Below are positions 49,899 to 63,328 of a stretch of 64,000 bases of DNA, in pieces. The DNA is from Temnothorax longispinosus (taxonomy: Eukaryota; Arthropoda; Insecta; Hymenoptera; Formicidae). The first letter of the stretch is position 1, and every line of letters starts with the position of its first letter. Location of the stretch: positions 6,572,001-6,636,000 of the forward strand of contig NC_092358.1 in assembly GCF_030848805.1 (NCBI RefSeq), read 5' to 3'. The notes under the pieces are model-generated. The model saw only the letters and a list, made by a program, of their open reading frames with translations. It was not told where the DNA came from and ran no database searches. A program made the position numbers and the translations under genes.

Positions 49899-52800
49899 CG
49901 TGTCCAATTAAGAGATATCTCCAGCACAAATGTCTAATCAGAAATATAATTCGTGAAACGGAAGAGATAAGTTATAATTTTACAAAATTGACTTTTTGTA
50001 AATTGGAAAATCTTAATTTCCTTTCTTTTTAATATATGTTTTCAATGTATTTACTGTTATTTATAAATTGGAAAACTTTCGCTCGGTTGATACGCGCGAT
50101 AAAGAGCATACAGAGTGTCTCAAAGTGCTAGAGTAACATTTTAAGACAAGATATACTGCAAGTTTTATACAAACGGATCTTACGTCGAATGCCGGTCGTT
50201 CTGCGTGATCATACGTTTCGCATATAAGCCATGCTTCCTTTCGTAATGTTACAAGAAGTCCGACAAAATGAGGATATATTTATAGTTTCAGTGCGCGAGC
50301 TCTCTCTCTCTCTCTCTAGCTCTCTGTGCATGAAAATAGTGCGCTGCGGTCGAGCATTTTTAATATACACGCAGCAATTTTCGCTCCTTGTCATCGAGAT
50401 GTTACGTAACATTTTTCCACGAGCAGAATGAGCATAATAAATAATACACACACATATAATAATTATAGAGCAAAAGATAAAGGTCAGTATTTATTGTCGA
50501 TGCAAATATTCTTCAAAGTAAATCTAGCAAACGAACGATATTAATGTTGTAATCTTTTACTATTCATACAATTTTTAAAGTTGATTTGAAGTCATAATTC
50601 TTGTATTTCGTTTCACTTTTATATTCTTTTTCGTCAACAAACTTTATCTAAAACCTTGAAATTTTGTTTCGTCGCCAAACTTTATTTAAAACTTTATCTA
50701 AAACTTTGAAATTTTTCCATTCAGAAATATCTAGTTTTGTGTCTACAGAGAAATACAAATCTATCAATTATATTTTCTCTCGAATTTATTTCTATATGCA
50801 TTAAAAAATTACTAAGTCTCCAAGTCTCCTACAGATAAGTTTTGATAACAGATCCTTTTGTTTTGGCATATTATGTCAAATGTGCCTTCCATATATTAGA
50901 ATAAAACGGGGATCAAATTTTAATATTCTTCTTTATAACATATTTCATATTATATTTCGATCATATTCTTCCTCTTTGATTCGCGAGCAACAGATGCAAG
51001 TGTAAAACTTTGAAAACTTTTTCGCGAACGTTCGGTTATCAGTAACGAGATATCGGCTTTGATTTTTAGATTACCTACTGCAAATGATAATGATAATGAT
51101 TACTCGCATGCAATTTAAAAAGCGTTACAGATTAGGACGATTTATTGTATGATATAAGAAAACTTTAGATTAAGACGTCTATAATATTCTATAATATCAA
51201 AACGGTCTCATGATCGAAATTTCAACTGCAAACAAATCTGATAAGCGATCATATCTCACAAGAAATAAAATAAAGGGACGGTCCGCGAAAGTCGGAATAA
51301 CGCTAAATCGTTTGTTGCAATCTCATAGTGGAATTGATAGATAAGCGTCATTGCGCATTAATCGGTGTTGTGTCATTCGTACATATATACGTCGCCGCTA
51401 ATCATTCGAATGCAAGCCGTAATTGCACAAGAACGTATTACACGTTTCAAGAGCCCCAGCACACTTTTCAAATCATCAAGTAAAAAGAACAAAATGTAAT
51501 AATTAATTAAATAAAACCTGCTTCTCTGTTCATATTGCCGTTAACAAATTTAATTCAATCGAATAAATCTTAATTTGGTTTAGTCGAAGTATAAATTATT
51601 AACTTTCTTATTGCAATTAAAAAGTTTTAATTTATAGATCTCTCTCTCTCCTCTTTTTCTATTTTTTAAATTCTTTTTATTATCATTTTTCTTACTGGAA
51701 TACCAGCCAGTACGATTTGTAACGTGATTTTTGTCATCTTTTCGTTATTTAGTCAATGTGAACGATCCTAAATTATTTGCAGCTGTGAGAACGTGTGAAC
51801 ATGGCTTAACAAGCGTCACCACATTACACGCACTTTTCGCATTATCAATATAATCCTCTCGTGCATCACTTCATCTCTTCCAGCACTCGAGTCACATCCT
51901 GTATCGACTCATCTCCGCGCTCTCAGAAAAGTCGCGGTCGAAGCGGCGCGGCGACCCAGTTTTCGGTAGGGTGCACCCGGCAATCACAGTGGTCGAACCA
52001 AATGACCACTTGTGTTACCATATAACGCTTTTTACATCAAATGTCAACAACGTAGACGCATGGAGCAGGAGAATTACGGCCGCTATCGGGCCGCAAATTG
52101 GACCCGGTAGCGAATAATCCTGCCCTCCGCTGCACTCGCGTCGCCTTGAAGCGCTTATGCAACGTTTTATTAAAGCATAAATCCTAGCCACTCACCCTAC
52201 CCGTGAAACGCACGCTGCACGCTGGAGTTGCGCTCGGCCGTTCCCGGCCGTTCTGTCTCAATGTCGTCGGCAAGTGCCGAGCCGAGACGTGTGCGACGGG
52301 CGCCCGGCGCCGAATCCAAAAGGAGCGATACCGCGTGCGATGCGAGATGGTCGTACACAACAAGAGCCCTTACTACGCTACTGACACCGGCGAACGTGCC
52401 CTTCAATGGGAGAGAACTTGCGCTAAGCCGCGTTCATACCGTTTACAACATTGTGGTACAACAGTGTCAATAGAATCTATCTAATCTCACATCGTTGTAC
52501 ATTTTATTTTGATTAGAATCCAAGACTTTACAAAATCAGAGATTTATATTAAATAAAAAGATGTACATATATAACGTAGAGATGGAACTACGCTATATCA
52601 GTTTTATCATATCAATCTGCGCAAATTTGCTTCTCTGAAAATCTGACGTCGGTTGGTAGCATTGTTCATCAGTCATAAAACGAGAGTGTGGTGTGGTGTG
52701 GCTCCAGGGCCCCTTGAAGCGCCTTTTATACAGACCTGGCCTGGCGGGCCGCCTCCAGCGCGCGCAGGCGCACCGGGGGCGGCGGAGCAGCCAGCTGTGT

Positions 52801-53224
52801 GGGCTGCTAGGCAAACGTCCCCTCTACTTGCCAGCCCACACTCCATCCCCCACCTGTCCCCTGGCCGTAAAGCTTTACCGCCCGCCTCACGCGGTCTTCG
52901 CACACAGCCGCAGCCGTCGTTCCTCACGTCATCCGGTTCAGACAGACTGCGAGCGAGCGAGCGAGCGAGAGAGAAAGAGAAAGGGGAGGGAGGTAGGGAG
53001 AGAGAGAGAGAGAGAGAAAGAAACAAGGGGCGGTGCGTCGCGGCGCGGAGCGGCGCGCGGCGCACGAGACGACGACGACGACGACGACACGAGACGAGCC
53101 GCTCGCTCCTCTCGGTCGGCTCGGTCGTAGCGGAGCGAAGCGGAAAGCGCAAAGCCCACACCACACCACACACCACCAGGCTTACTCGCACGCTCGCTCG
53201 CAATAACTCTAAATTCGAGGCAAG
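49899..53224. promoter_or_regulatory. intergenic and upstream region of SFXN2 and PWWP2
   Basis: No coding exon is supported. Contents: a (CT)n tract at about 50303-50318; moderately GC-rich stretches near 51900-52130 and 52200-52440 that may hold 5' UTR or promoter sequence; and a strongly CpG-rich segment at 52700-53220 with a (GA)n tract (about 52999-53018), a CGA trinucleotide run near 53070-53090 and repeated GAGCGAGC. The last segment is the likely promoter and 5' UTR of PWWP2. GA repeats are classical GAGA-factor targets in insects. Confidence 0.5.
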
Positions 53225-56200
53225 ATGGCGGCCGCGGCGGCGGAGGCCCCGTCCGCGCACCTCGCGCTCGCCACGGGCAACAAGATCCTCGTGACCGTCG
53301 AATCCGCGCTGTCCGACATCCTCGTGGTATCTTTCGTCCATGGCGCCAAGTGCTTCCAAGGTGCGCTCCTCGACGCCGCTAAGAGGTAAGATTTAAGGGA
53401 GAGAGAGACAGAGAGAGGGTGAGAGGGAAAGAGAAAGAGCGATATGAAAGGCCTCGTGCTGTGTGACTTGTTCTTTTTTTTTAATTTTTTTCCCGTTTAC
53501 CGAAAGCCTTTGTTCTGTCATCGAAGCAATATTCCACCCCCGACCACCCTTCAGCTTCGAAAAAATCTTGAGAAAAGGGCGCCCTTATGCGGGCTCCGCC
53601 GCTGAAGCCAAAGGTTTCCGACGGAGCTGGTGGTCCCGAACAGAGCTTGGGATTAGCTGATTCATCGATCTGGCGATCCTCCGGTCCGTCGGGATCAGGT
53701 TTTGCTGGAAATTGATGAGGCTAGTGCTTATCACGCCAAATTTTAACGAATTAAATTCTCTCGCGAATCATTGATCTCTTAGAGGAGTTTTGCATTGTGT
53801 TTCCCGAGACCTGAGAACGATGTGTTTTTTTGGAAATTGGTCGGTTCCAAGGTACCTGAGTCACTATTTGTGAACGGAATGACGAACACATAATGGAATG
53901 TTCAATAGAAAAGTTGATGACTAAGTCCACTTACGGTTCGTCCACTTGAGATTTCTCGAGATGTTTGGCGATCCTGGAGAAATGTTCTACAAGTCATAAA
54001 TTCAAAAAAACAAGCCCTCGGAGAGAGGGCTTCGATTTTTTAAAATCTTTTTATCGCTACACGCAAGTTCGTGGTTTGAGGCAAAGTGACAATTGCTTGT
54101 CAAACCGGATATTAATGACTAGGCTCTTTTGTGTCGTTCCGCGGCTTGTTATTTCCTGCACAGCTTTATGTAGGCGTCTCGATATTCCAGGATACCGAGA
54201 GCTCTAAAAACTCAAAATAAATCCTTGAACGCTAATCGATTCATATTCTTTAAAATTATAGCAATAATCAAGCAAATATTTGCATTCGGGAAACAAATGT
54301 TACCCATATGTTGTTTTGCGGGTTTGATTCTTTCGATTTTGCACACGGAAAAAAGGATTAGCTACTATAGCAAATTTATTCGTAAAATGTGGGACAACTA
54401 ATTTTTTTTTGCAGCGAGAGCTATAATTTAGCAATAGTTAGCAAAATCTAAAAGGTTCGGCAAAACTTTAACAAAAGGTTTTGCTATTATTGCAAAATTA
54501 TAGCTTTCGCTGCAAAAAAATGTTAGTTAGCTCATATTTTACGAATAAATTTGCTATAGTAGCTAATTCTTTTTTTTCGCGTACAACAATTCTGAGATTT
54601 TGGAGCACGGGACGCGAAAAATTTAAGAACGCCGAAGTATATTATAGATTGCACAGCTGAACAAATAATTTATGATGGTTTCTTATCTTCGAATTCATGA
54701 ATTCGAGGAAATTAGGATTCTAGAATTGCCACGCAAGCCAAAAGATTAAGGTACAGGCAAATAAAGATCGGGACAAAAAGCAGAATGATCTATGGATCGA
54801 TGTAAACGATGATTGATGTCCCATTGCTAGACGAAGTCCGGTTGGTTACCGCGGTTATAACTTGCAAATCTTCAGACGTATCGTCGAGATTCAAGGATGT
54901 GTCATGTCCAACTTATAAAAATTCAGGTACCTGGAACAAAGCCAATCGTCCAAATGTCTGACAGCGTCAGGATCTCAAGGAGTCGTTATATAATCGATCT
55001 AAAATTGGGCGGTTACACAAAAGTGCCGTCGACTTTCTCGTGTAGCATTCTCGGAATTCAAGGATCTCTCTTTCGAGCCTAACTGCATATTTCATTCATG
55101 AAACGGAAGTATATAAATTGTGAATCGGGAAGTAGATTCTGTCTCTTTTACAAGAATAAATATGTATCTGTAAAAAAACTAGTGTAACAACTTTTTAAAA
55201 AATTAAATTTTGAATGAAACGTCGATTTAATATCTAGAAATAATTCGAGAAATAATCAGACTGTTGATGTAAAAGATGTATTAATTATCTTTAAAACTTT
55301 AGGAGGTTTTTTCAAGAAAAAAAAGTTTTTCTCCAACTCTCACTTCGCGTTTCTGGAGTTAACGCCTCATTATCTTCCCCTATCACTTTTAACTTTCTAA
55401 TTGTCGTAGTTGTCCAAGCTGAAATTTGGAAAGCTTTGTGATTCAGTTTTAAATTTAAATCGTAGGGAATGATATTCAGAGATTCGAGATATTTTAATTA
55501 TCACGATCCACGGGATTAAGTTGTCGCAGAAATTGGAGGCGCCGTCCGACGGCGCCGCGCGACGCCCGTCGGCTTCCACGATAGCGCACGAACTTAACGC
55601 ACGAAACTTGGCACGAAGTATCTCATTTCCTCCGAGACGTAAATAGGTCCAAGTGCCGAAAGCTCCGATAATTTTGATAACTTATCTGTTATTTAATAGG
55701 AAGTGTGTATACGAGCGCGTAAATACATGTTCTCCTCCCGGCGGCGCCAGCTGCGATGGGCGTGGAAGTCCCGCGAGTTTCGTCAAATTTCACATGACTC
55801 GGCTGTCGCAAAGTCGTCATGAGATATTACAAATGAGACGTTACATCCTCCGCCTATTTTTTTTCCTCCGCTTACATACACGTGTAATTGCGTATACCCG
55901 GTGTCCCGCGAGTCGCACGCTTTCCCTCGATGGCGGATTCCCAACTTGGGGAATTATCTTTTCGGCAATAATTTAACGGGAGAGCGTAAATTATTGGAAT
56001 TTTCTTCGCGCGACAGTGTCAGAATCAGATTGCTGGTCAAATCGTCCTTTTTTTTTTTAAATCGAATGTGAGGTTCATCTGCAATTAACGGGCGAGAGAT
56101 TGACAGTGGCGAGTGACGGGTAGTGGAGTTTTCCCTTCAATAAAATTTCTGTTAAGGCAATAAGCGGACTTCGAATAATCGAGCAATACGTTGATATAAA

Positions 56201-59200
56201 CGTAACGGAAGTTTCGTGTCACCCGGTATATGCTAAAAAGACGTGGCTGTGGTGACTCATGGTCTCGCATAGTAAACGCCACCTTCGTAATACAGTCGTT
56301 GCCGACTTCTTTGATACGAGCAGTCATTTCGATTATTGGGAAACCAACTAAGTAGTCGTTATATTAGTTGACCACTGTTGTGGCAGACACACGAGTTAAT
56401 CTACAAACTTATGAAGGGCGAGCTCTATGTATAGCCATCAGGCCAATAACGCGTGGGAAAGGCTACTTAAACTGAATTTACTCAAATATTTATAACCACC
56501 TAGTTCATCGAATAAGATTAATCAACTTAATGAATTCCATTATTGAAGTTTTACCATGAAGCCGTTGTGGTTTATCGTATACTCGATTATATGTTATTGC
56601 GACATGAATTGAATTTTATTATTGAATTAACTGAATTCGCTGGGTGTCACAATAATGGATATATTAAAAACCGATTCCGTCGAAGGCTATTATTTGGCGG
56701 GGCAAACTCATTTTCGGTCAACGCCGTGCAATTATCCAATTTGTTCGATTCTGTCGCGGAATAGGGGGTGCAATTTCGATGACTTCGAAATCGCGCTGGT
56801 ACCGATCTCGATCGATGTCAAATTGCCCCGGACCTTGCCGTCCGCGAGCGTTACGCTCCCGTTTATCCGAATGGCAATTTTGCTCGTGCAATCGCTACTT
56901 TTGTCCGCTGAAGCACAGTTGTCTTTTTTCTCAGCGCATTTTTCTCAGAGGCCAGCCGGGGTTAGCCGCCCCGTGAGTCCAGAGCCAGGCTCGTCGCTGT
57001 GGCCGAACAGCTGTTGCCCGTTTTCTTACCCCGCGTCCTAGGTTTTCTTCTTGTCCAAGCCGGAGCGGCCAATGGCCGCTCCGTGTCGCAATTGCCACAC
57101 AACCATTGCCCGGCAGGGCTGTAAGCGAGGTCAGAAGGGTCGTTTAGGGTCTGGGTAATTAGCGATACGTCTTAATTAATTATTTGGGATTTGGGTATCC
57201 AATATTAACTGTTCTTATTGCGTCGTTCGTTTGCTTTCCTTTCGTTAACTTTTGTATCTTTATTGCAATGATAAACGACACCGCTTTAGGTCCGATTGAT
57301 AATATTTGATATAACAATACTGATATTTTTTAGTGTGTTTTTTGTTTATTGGCGAATTTTTTTTCACGCCAGTTGTGTTGCAATGTGTGTGGCAATTTTG
57401 TAAAATCTCGAGCTAGGCTAGATAAGGAAAGATAAGTGATCCAGAGACGGTATAGTTCCCGTTTACGGCCCTGAATGCTAGTCGGGGCCACCGACCAACC
57501 GGGCCTGGCTTGTGTCACGTTGTGCACGACGGTATGGTGCGACAGAGGTTCCCATACTTTTCCGCTGTGCACACTATAATAATTTGATATAAAATTTTCT
57601 TAATTTATTCTAGAAAAATTGGCGGTGTTTTAAAGAATTTCGAGAAATACGATGAGATATTTATATGCAGCGAAAAATCAAGTTTCCTTAACAATGGTTT
57701 ACGTTCAAAGAGATTAAATCCGCCTTTTTCCCTTTCTAAAAAGATTGGTATCAAGATTAGCGTCAAAGAATTCCTTGAAACATTCTCGGGCGATTGTGGA
57801 ACTCATGATATTTATATATCAATTGCCATGAGAGTATTAACTTATTTTAATAAAATATTGCCAAATTTTTTCGTTAATTAATTTCAAACAGACTTTATTT
57901 TAGCAGAATTTGGGTTCGAACGAACTGTGTGCTCTATTCAATCCGCATTTAGGAAAGATCGAGTGCAAATCGATGACTAAATTCGTAGACGACTGAATCC
58001 AAGGACATGAATTTATTAGACTGGGGAATGGTATTTATCGATCTGCTCGACATCGAGCCAAAATACGTCCCAGCTGTGCGGGCTCGCGTACGATCCAAGG
58101 TTGAGAACCTTCAATATAGTGGTCTCGTGTTCGTCAGGAACAAAGGGAATATCGTCGACGTCTCTGAGAACGCCACCATTTGCGGGTCGAAACTGCGGAT
58201 GTGTGCGTGGACACAAAGCAGAGAAACAGCCACGTATACCAACGTCGTAGTCCACGTTAACCGTCTGCTTTATTAACTTAAGAAATGAGCCAGTTGTTGT
58301 TACAGTTGTTTTTAACGAGATATAATTGCGAGAACGTCGGGAAAAAACAAATTAGAATTCTAATTGCGAGGGTCGAAGGTTAACAGAAATTCGATCGGTG
58401 TTATCGAATAGAAGCTTGTTGATTGATCAAAGTTCAGTTAAAAATGTAAATTGAGGCAAGCTCAGAGATTAGATAAGCGCGCGCGCATTACAGATTTTAG
58501 AATACAAGAACGAGAAAAAAATTTGAATAATTCTAGGACTAACGAATTTACGGCTTGCGGGAAATCTTCGTGTTGCAAAATTACAAATTGGATAAGCGGC
58601 GATAGCGGGCAGGGACCCCCTCCCTCCAATTTATCAGGTTCCATCATAATCATTTTCACGTCGTGGCGAATCTGCTGATTCCCGATATTCCCTCCCGGCC
58701 ATTTTTCTTCCCTCGGCGCGGGCTGACTCGGAATTTCGAGGGTCTGCCTCGTATCGGGACCCAGAAAATATTAATGGATATACTGTCAGAGGCTGTCGCT
58801 CATTGTACGCGCCTCTCTCGAATCAATACCATGACATGGCCGCGTTGTCGGTGCACGGGAAGCCGACGAAGCATACAGCCGAAAGCGGTTGCCCAATCTT
58901 CTGCCTGGCCATTCTCATTTCGCGTCGGTTTCTATTGAGAGCTTTGGCGCAACGACGGTCTAGCTCACGCTTAATTGTCAATGCACGTAGGCAAGTTAAT
59001 CTCAAAGTCGCGAGAGAATCTAGAGAACTCACAATCAGTAAAAAAATTCAAGTCTTGAAAATGGAGAGAAACCATTTGTCATTTCAACCATTTTTGGTGG
59101 TAGAAGTCCGTATGTCGATCAGAAGCCTTTCTCCTAGTCGAAAGGAGCAAATCCAAAATACTCCTCGAAGCGTAGAATTCAGAGGAGAATCGAAATAATT

Positions 59201-62200
59201 AGCGTTGAGTAGAGTATCTCTCATAAAGGAACGCAAGAAACCTCTTCAATTTTCTCGCAGTGTTTATTGATTCGCGTTTATGTAAGGTGAACGAACGAAT
59301 CTCCCTCGGCTATCGCTACGTGCGAAAATAGGAAACTAATCAAGTAGTCAAGCAGTCTTGAGAAATCCCTAAGGTATAGCGGCGCGTTGTAATGTTGAGT
59401 CTTCAACAGAAACAGACAATATGGTTCCGAAACGACGGAAATATTGATAAGGCGTCATTATCTCTTCGGATAGTTTAGATATCGATTTAAACTTCACAAG
59501 ACGCGCTATGCATTATGTTTCTTAGGGGTCTTCCCTGCGGTGTTCAGCCGCCGGAGCCGGTGCCGGACCCCGATGGCGACAAACTGGCGACGATCGCGGC
59601 GCGTTTCAGCTATTTCCAAGAGAAGAGGAGCGCGTCTTCGTCATCGGCGGCCGCCGTCGTTGCCAAGGTCGATCTCCGCAGGAGCATCAATCCGCCCGCT
59701 AGATACAAGAACGCGAGGCCTACGGTGAGACTGAGACCCCGCCAGGTGCTCTGCAGCAAGTGCCGGTCGATCTGCAACGAGAACAGCGAGAATGTCGACG
59801 TCAGCAGGAAGCGAAAGCACGAGGACGCGCAGCAGCAACAGCAATCGCAGCAGGTATCGCGAACGTTGCTTAGGATCGTATATACATATATAGGATGTCT
59901 CATTCATATGTAAGGCTGAAACGTTCCTTTGTACGGAATTTTCAAAAAATTCGCAAAGACGGAAATTGCATTATTATAATAATCTACAAATTTAAAAATA
60001 CTTGAAATCAGGGAAATTCAGAAGTCATAATAAAGTTGAAATTTACTTATATTTTTAAAAACTCGTAACTGTCGGTATTATCGAAAATGTGATAACGTGG
60101 ATCATATCAGTCCTCAGAGTTTTTACCTCTGAGTTTAAAGCTCCGATAAGCGACCACTTTTTTCGGTAACGTTAATCTCATCGGGCTTCTAGAGGCTGCA
60201 TCGATGTCGTTGCGCGTTCAATAGATGTTTGATCCGAATTGTTGCATGGAAGTAAACTATTTTCTTTGCTGATTCTACCAGCTGATCCCAGGGTCCACGA
60301 GAAGAAGCGACCGACGTTGCGGTCAGCAACCGCAGAAGACTCAGCGAACACTGCTGTCGGAATGCCGGGCGGAAAGCACGGTCTCCAATCAAGCGACGAC
60401 GAAGACGACAAGTTCGAGTGCCGACTCGTCGAAGCTGGGAGCGTCGCTGATCCCAAAACTGTCGAGATTGCAGCCCAACGAGATCAGCAACGCGACCCAG
60501 GGGTCCGGTCAATTATCTGGTACGTTTTCACGTGTTACACTTTCGATGGAGTGACTATTAACGTTAACTTCTACAATTACCGGAGATTTTAAGAATATCC
60601 AACTTAAAAAAATTATAGATATATGTATAGCGATTCTGTGCGAATTATTAGCTGTGTGAGAAAAAGTAACCAACTCCGAATTTACTTTCCTTCAGCAAAC
60701 AGTTTGCTTTTGCGATGTATTTATTTTCCTAATGATATAATAACATCAGTTAATTACATGCTTCATACGTAGAAACCTAGAGAGCATATATCATACCAAT
60801 TATATGCACAGCAGTTGAAATTAAAACCAGTTACATGAATGGAAACAAAGTTCAAATCTTGAGAATTAAACATATAACTTGAGATTAATAGATTATATAG
60901 GACTAAATTTTTATCTTATTGCTTCATGTATATAAATAATTTAACAAAAAAATTATCTATATATATAATTTATCTAGAGTTTTTAAAATCTCCGTTGCAT
61001 TTTATTTTGTGTTTCAATTTATCTAACTGTGTCTGTTTAAAATAATTCGAGGAGATACGTATCTCCAGGTGTTTGCGAAAATAATAAGTATATGAAAATT
61101 AGGAAATATTTTTCGAATTATTGAATTTCTAGACGAATTAAGGAAGTTTAATTGAAGATATGATCTTGATCTGATTTTGATCGTACTGAAGACTGGACAA
61201 TTGTTTCAGACAAAGTAAAGGTCGCAGCAAGCGCACAATCTTCACATTGGCCTGTTAGAAGCGAAGAGGAGGCGTCCTTGAACATGCTGGCGTCGTCGCA
61301 GGAACGGGTGGAGTCCACCGCCGACTGTGATAATAATCCATCGATGGCTTATTGCGCCACGCCAAGAAGACTCAGCAGTTCGTCGGTGGAGAGCGCGAAG
61401 GTTCCCGAAGAGGAGGACAAGAAGACCTTCGCGGCCGCGGATTCGACGATGAGACTGAGAACCGGCAGAGTGCCGAGAAAGAAGCGCTCGGTGGGCTCGA
61501 TGGAGGATCTCTGGGACGAATCGGTGTTCGAAGATCCTACGAGAACTGCCAGAACCACGCCGGTGATTAAGATCTCGTTTGGTGCGCAGGGCGAAGGGAC
61601 TGTTCTCAAGATACCCGCGAAACCTCAGGATCCTGACGCGTACGAGCAAGAGACGGATGACGCCGATGACGCTCAGCAAGAGAGAGATCCTCTGGAGCTG
61701 CCCAGATCCTTCGGCGACAATTACGAGGGCGAGGAGGACGGGCAGGAACAGGTAGATCCTCAGAAGCAGGGCGGCGTGGTGAAAGACGCCAGTGCAAAGG
61801 CGGCAAAACGGGCTCTAAAAAAGGCCAAGAAAGAGGCTAGGAGAAAGATGCTGGGCGGAGTATCACCAGCGAGATCTCCTTGCAACGGATCGCCGAGGTA
61901 AGATTACAGCAAGTGAAAAATTATATAAATCCAAGCAATCCGTAATTGGCATAGTTTTGAATTTTATGGTATTTTTTACCTTTTATTTTCTTACAATATA
62001 TATGTATACAGTGTATGTATTGTATACATATAAAATAAATTATATAAAAATACATGGCACAATTGTATGATTATACAATATAAAGAAGTATTACACCTTT
62101 TATTATTATTGATTTATAAAATGTATTTTGCTGCATATTAAAAATTTTTATTTAAGAAGCCATATTTTTTCAAAAATTTACCGATTTATCGCTATTTCAA

Positions 62201-63328
62201 TTTATCTAGATACAACCCCACGTATGATCCACTCTCATATCACCGCCGGAAACACAAGGTAAAGCATAAAAAGAAGCACAAGGAGAGCAGGAAGCACAAG
62301 AATCAGCAACAGCAGCAACAACCGGATCAGCCACAACAGTCTGAACAACCCTGTTTGGATTCCACGGGACAACCGCAGCAGCAGCAACAGCAGCAGGAGG
62401 AGGAGCAGCATCAACAGAATTGGAATGTCTTACCGGGCGGCGGTGAGTCCTACAGAGCCATCAAGGAGCAGTGCCTGAAACAGAAGTTGTCGATATCCCT
62501 GAAGAGGTTGAACACGAATGCGTACGCGCGTTGTGATTATCCTGTGAGTAACGCGTCCTCCGGCTGTAAGAGTTCGGGCGGTAGCAGCGACGAGTTGAGC
62601 GAACATGAGCCGGAAGTAGAGACCGCGCCAGATTTTCCACCCCATCAGTCGCACCCACTGGTCATGCGTCTAGCTGCCACCCCCGTGGCGCACTGTCTTA
62701 CAACCAACGGTAAGCGGATGGACGTGGGCGACGTCGTATGGGGCAAAATCCATGGCTTTCCCTGGTGGCCTGGCAAGGTACGCTTAAGATGTTTCAAAAA
62801 AGCTGATTGTACGGTTATCTTTCAATAATGATGAACCTTAATGTAGAATAAGTTACAACAATCATCGTTAACTTTTAGTATCCATTGCTATCATTGAATT
62901 TTATTATGTGCAGGTGTTAAGTATCACGGTATCTTGCAAGGAAGACGGTACCTCGTCGGGTCCTCAAGCTCACGTGGCTTGGTACGGATCGTCAACGAGT
63001 TCACTGATGTCCTGTGATCAATTAAGTCCCTTTCTGGAAACCTTTAAGGTGTGCACATTCAAATAATAATAAAAATAAACAGTAAATAATGGATTGAGTA
63101 ATTAAAACCGTATCAAAAGATAAAATGTACTAACGTAATGACTTTTGAAAATTTGTCGAATAATTATGAATCTGATTTCAGACGCGATATAACAAGAAAA
63201 AGCGCGGCCCGTACAAGGAGGCGATACGGCAGGCCCAAAACGAGGCTCGAAGTCAAAGTACGCCTAACTCAACTAGCAGCGTGTTGAACGTCTGCGGTTC
63301 GCCCCGCGAAGTCAACGTCCTTTCCTAA
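53225..63328 (+). CDS. PWWP2A: PWWP domain-containing protein 2 (PWWP2A/B-like)
   Basis: Seven exons (53225-53385, 59526-59853, 60282-60519, 61210-61897, 62210-62777, 62914-63048, 63182-63328) join in phase, giving 754 residues. The N-terminus carries ILVTVESALSDILVVSF and FQGALLDAAKRGLPCG, conserved in PWWP2 proteins. The middle is low-complexity and acidic/basic, with KKK-rich and poly-Gln tracts (QQQQQQQ near residue 530). The PWWP domain starts DVGDVVWGKIHGFPWWPGK (Trp-Trp at 657-658) and continues HVAWYGSSTSSLMS and LSPFLETFKTRYNKKKRG. Vertebrate PWWP2A/B bind H2A.Z nucleosomes and H3K36me3 and recruit an MTA-HDAC-RBBP deacetylase subcomplex, and a similar nuclear role is likely here. 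The first intron is 6.1 kb. One family member was recognised; the symbol follows the vertebrate name. Confidence 0.9.
54342..54583. mobile_element. palindromic MITE in PWWP2 intron 1
   Basis: The left end CACACGGAAAAAAGGATTAG and right end CTAATTCTTTTTTTTCGCGT are complementary, and the inner arms pair (TAGCTACTATAGCAAATT with AATTTGCTATAGTAGCTA; GCTATAATTT with AAATTATAGC). It is about 240 bp and non-coding. The terminal CACGGA(A/G)AAAA resembles the end of the 7370-7676 element, suggesting one superfamily. Confidence 0.75.

Noticed and set aside
52203..53359. Overlapping Arg/Pro-rich open frames up to 228 codons on both strands
   Set aside because: GC-rich promoter and 5' UTR of PWWP2 with simple repeats; the real start at 53225 is in a different frame and matches the family.
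57330..59198. Several short open frames in the PWWP2 first intron
   Set aside because: No splice agreement with flanking exons, no recognisable motif, and frames on both strands overlap.
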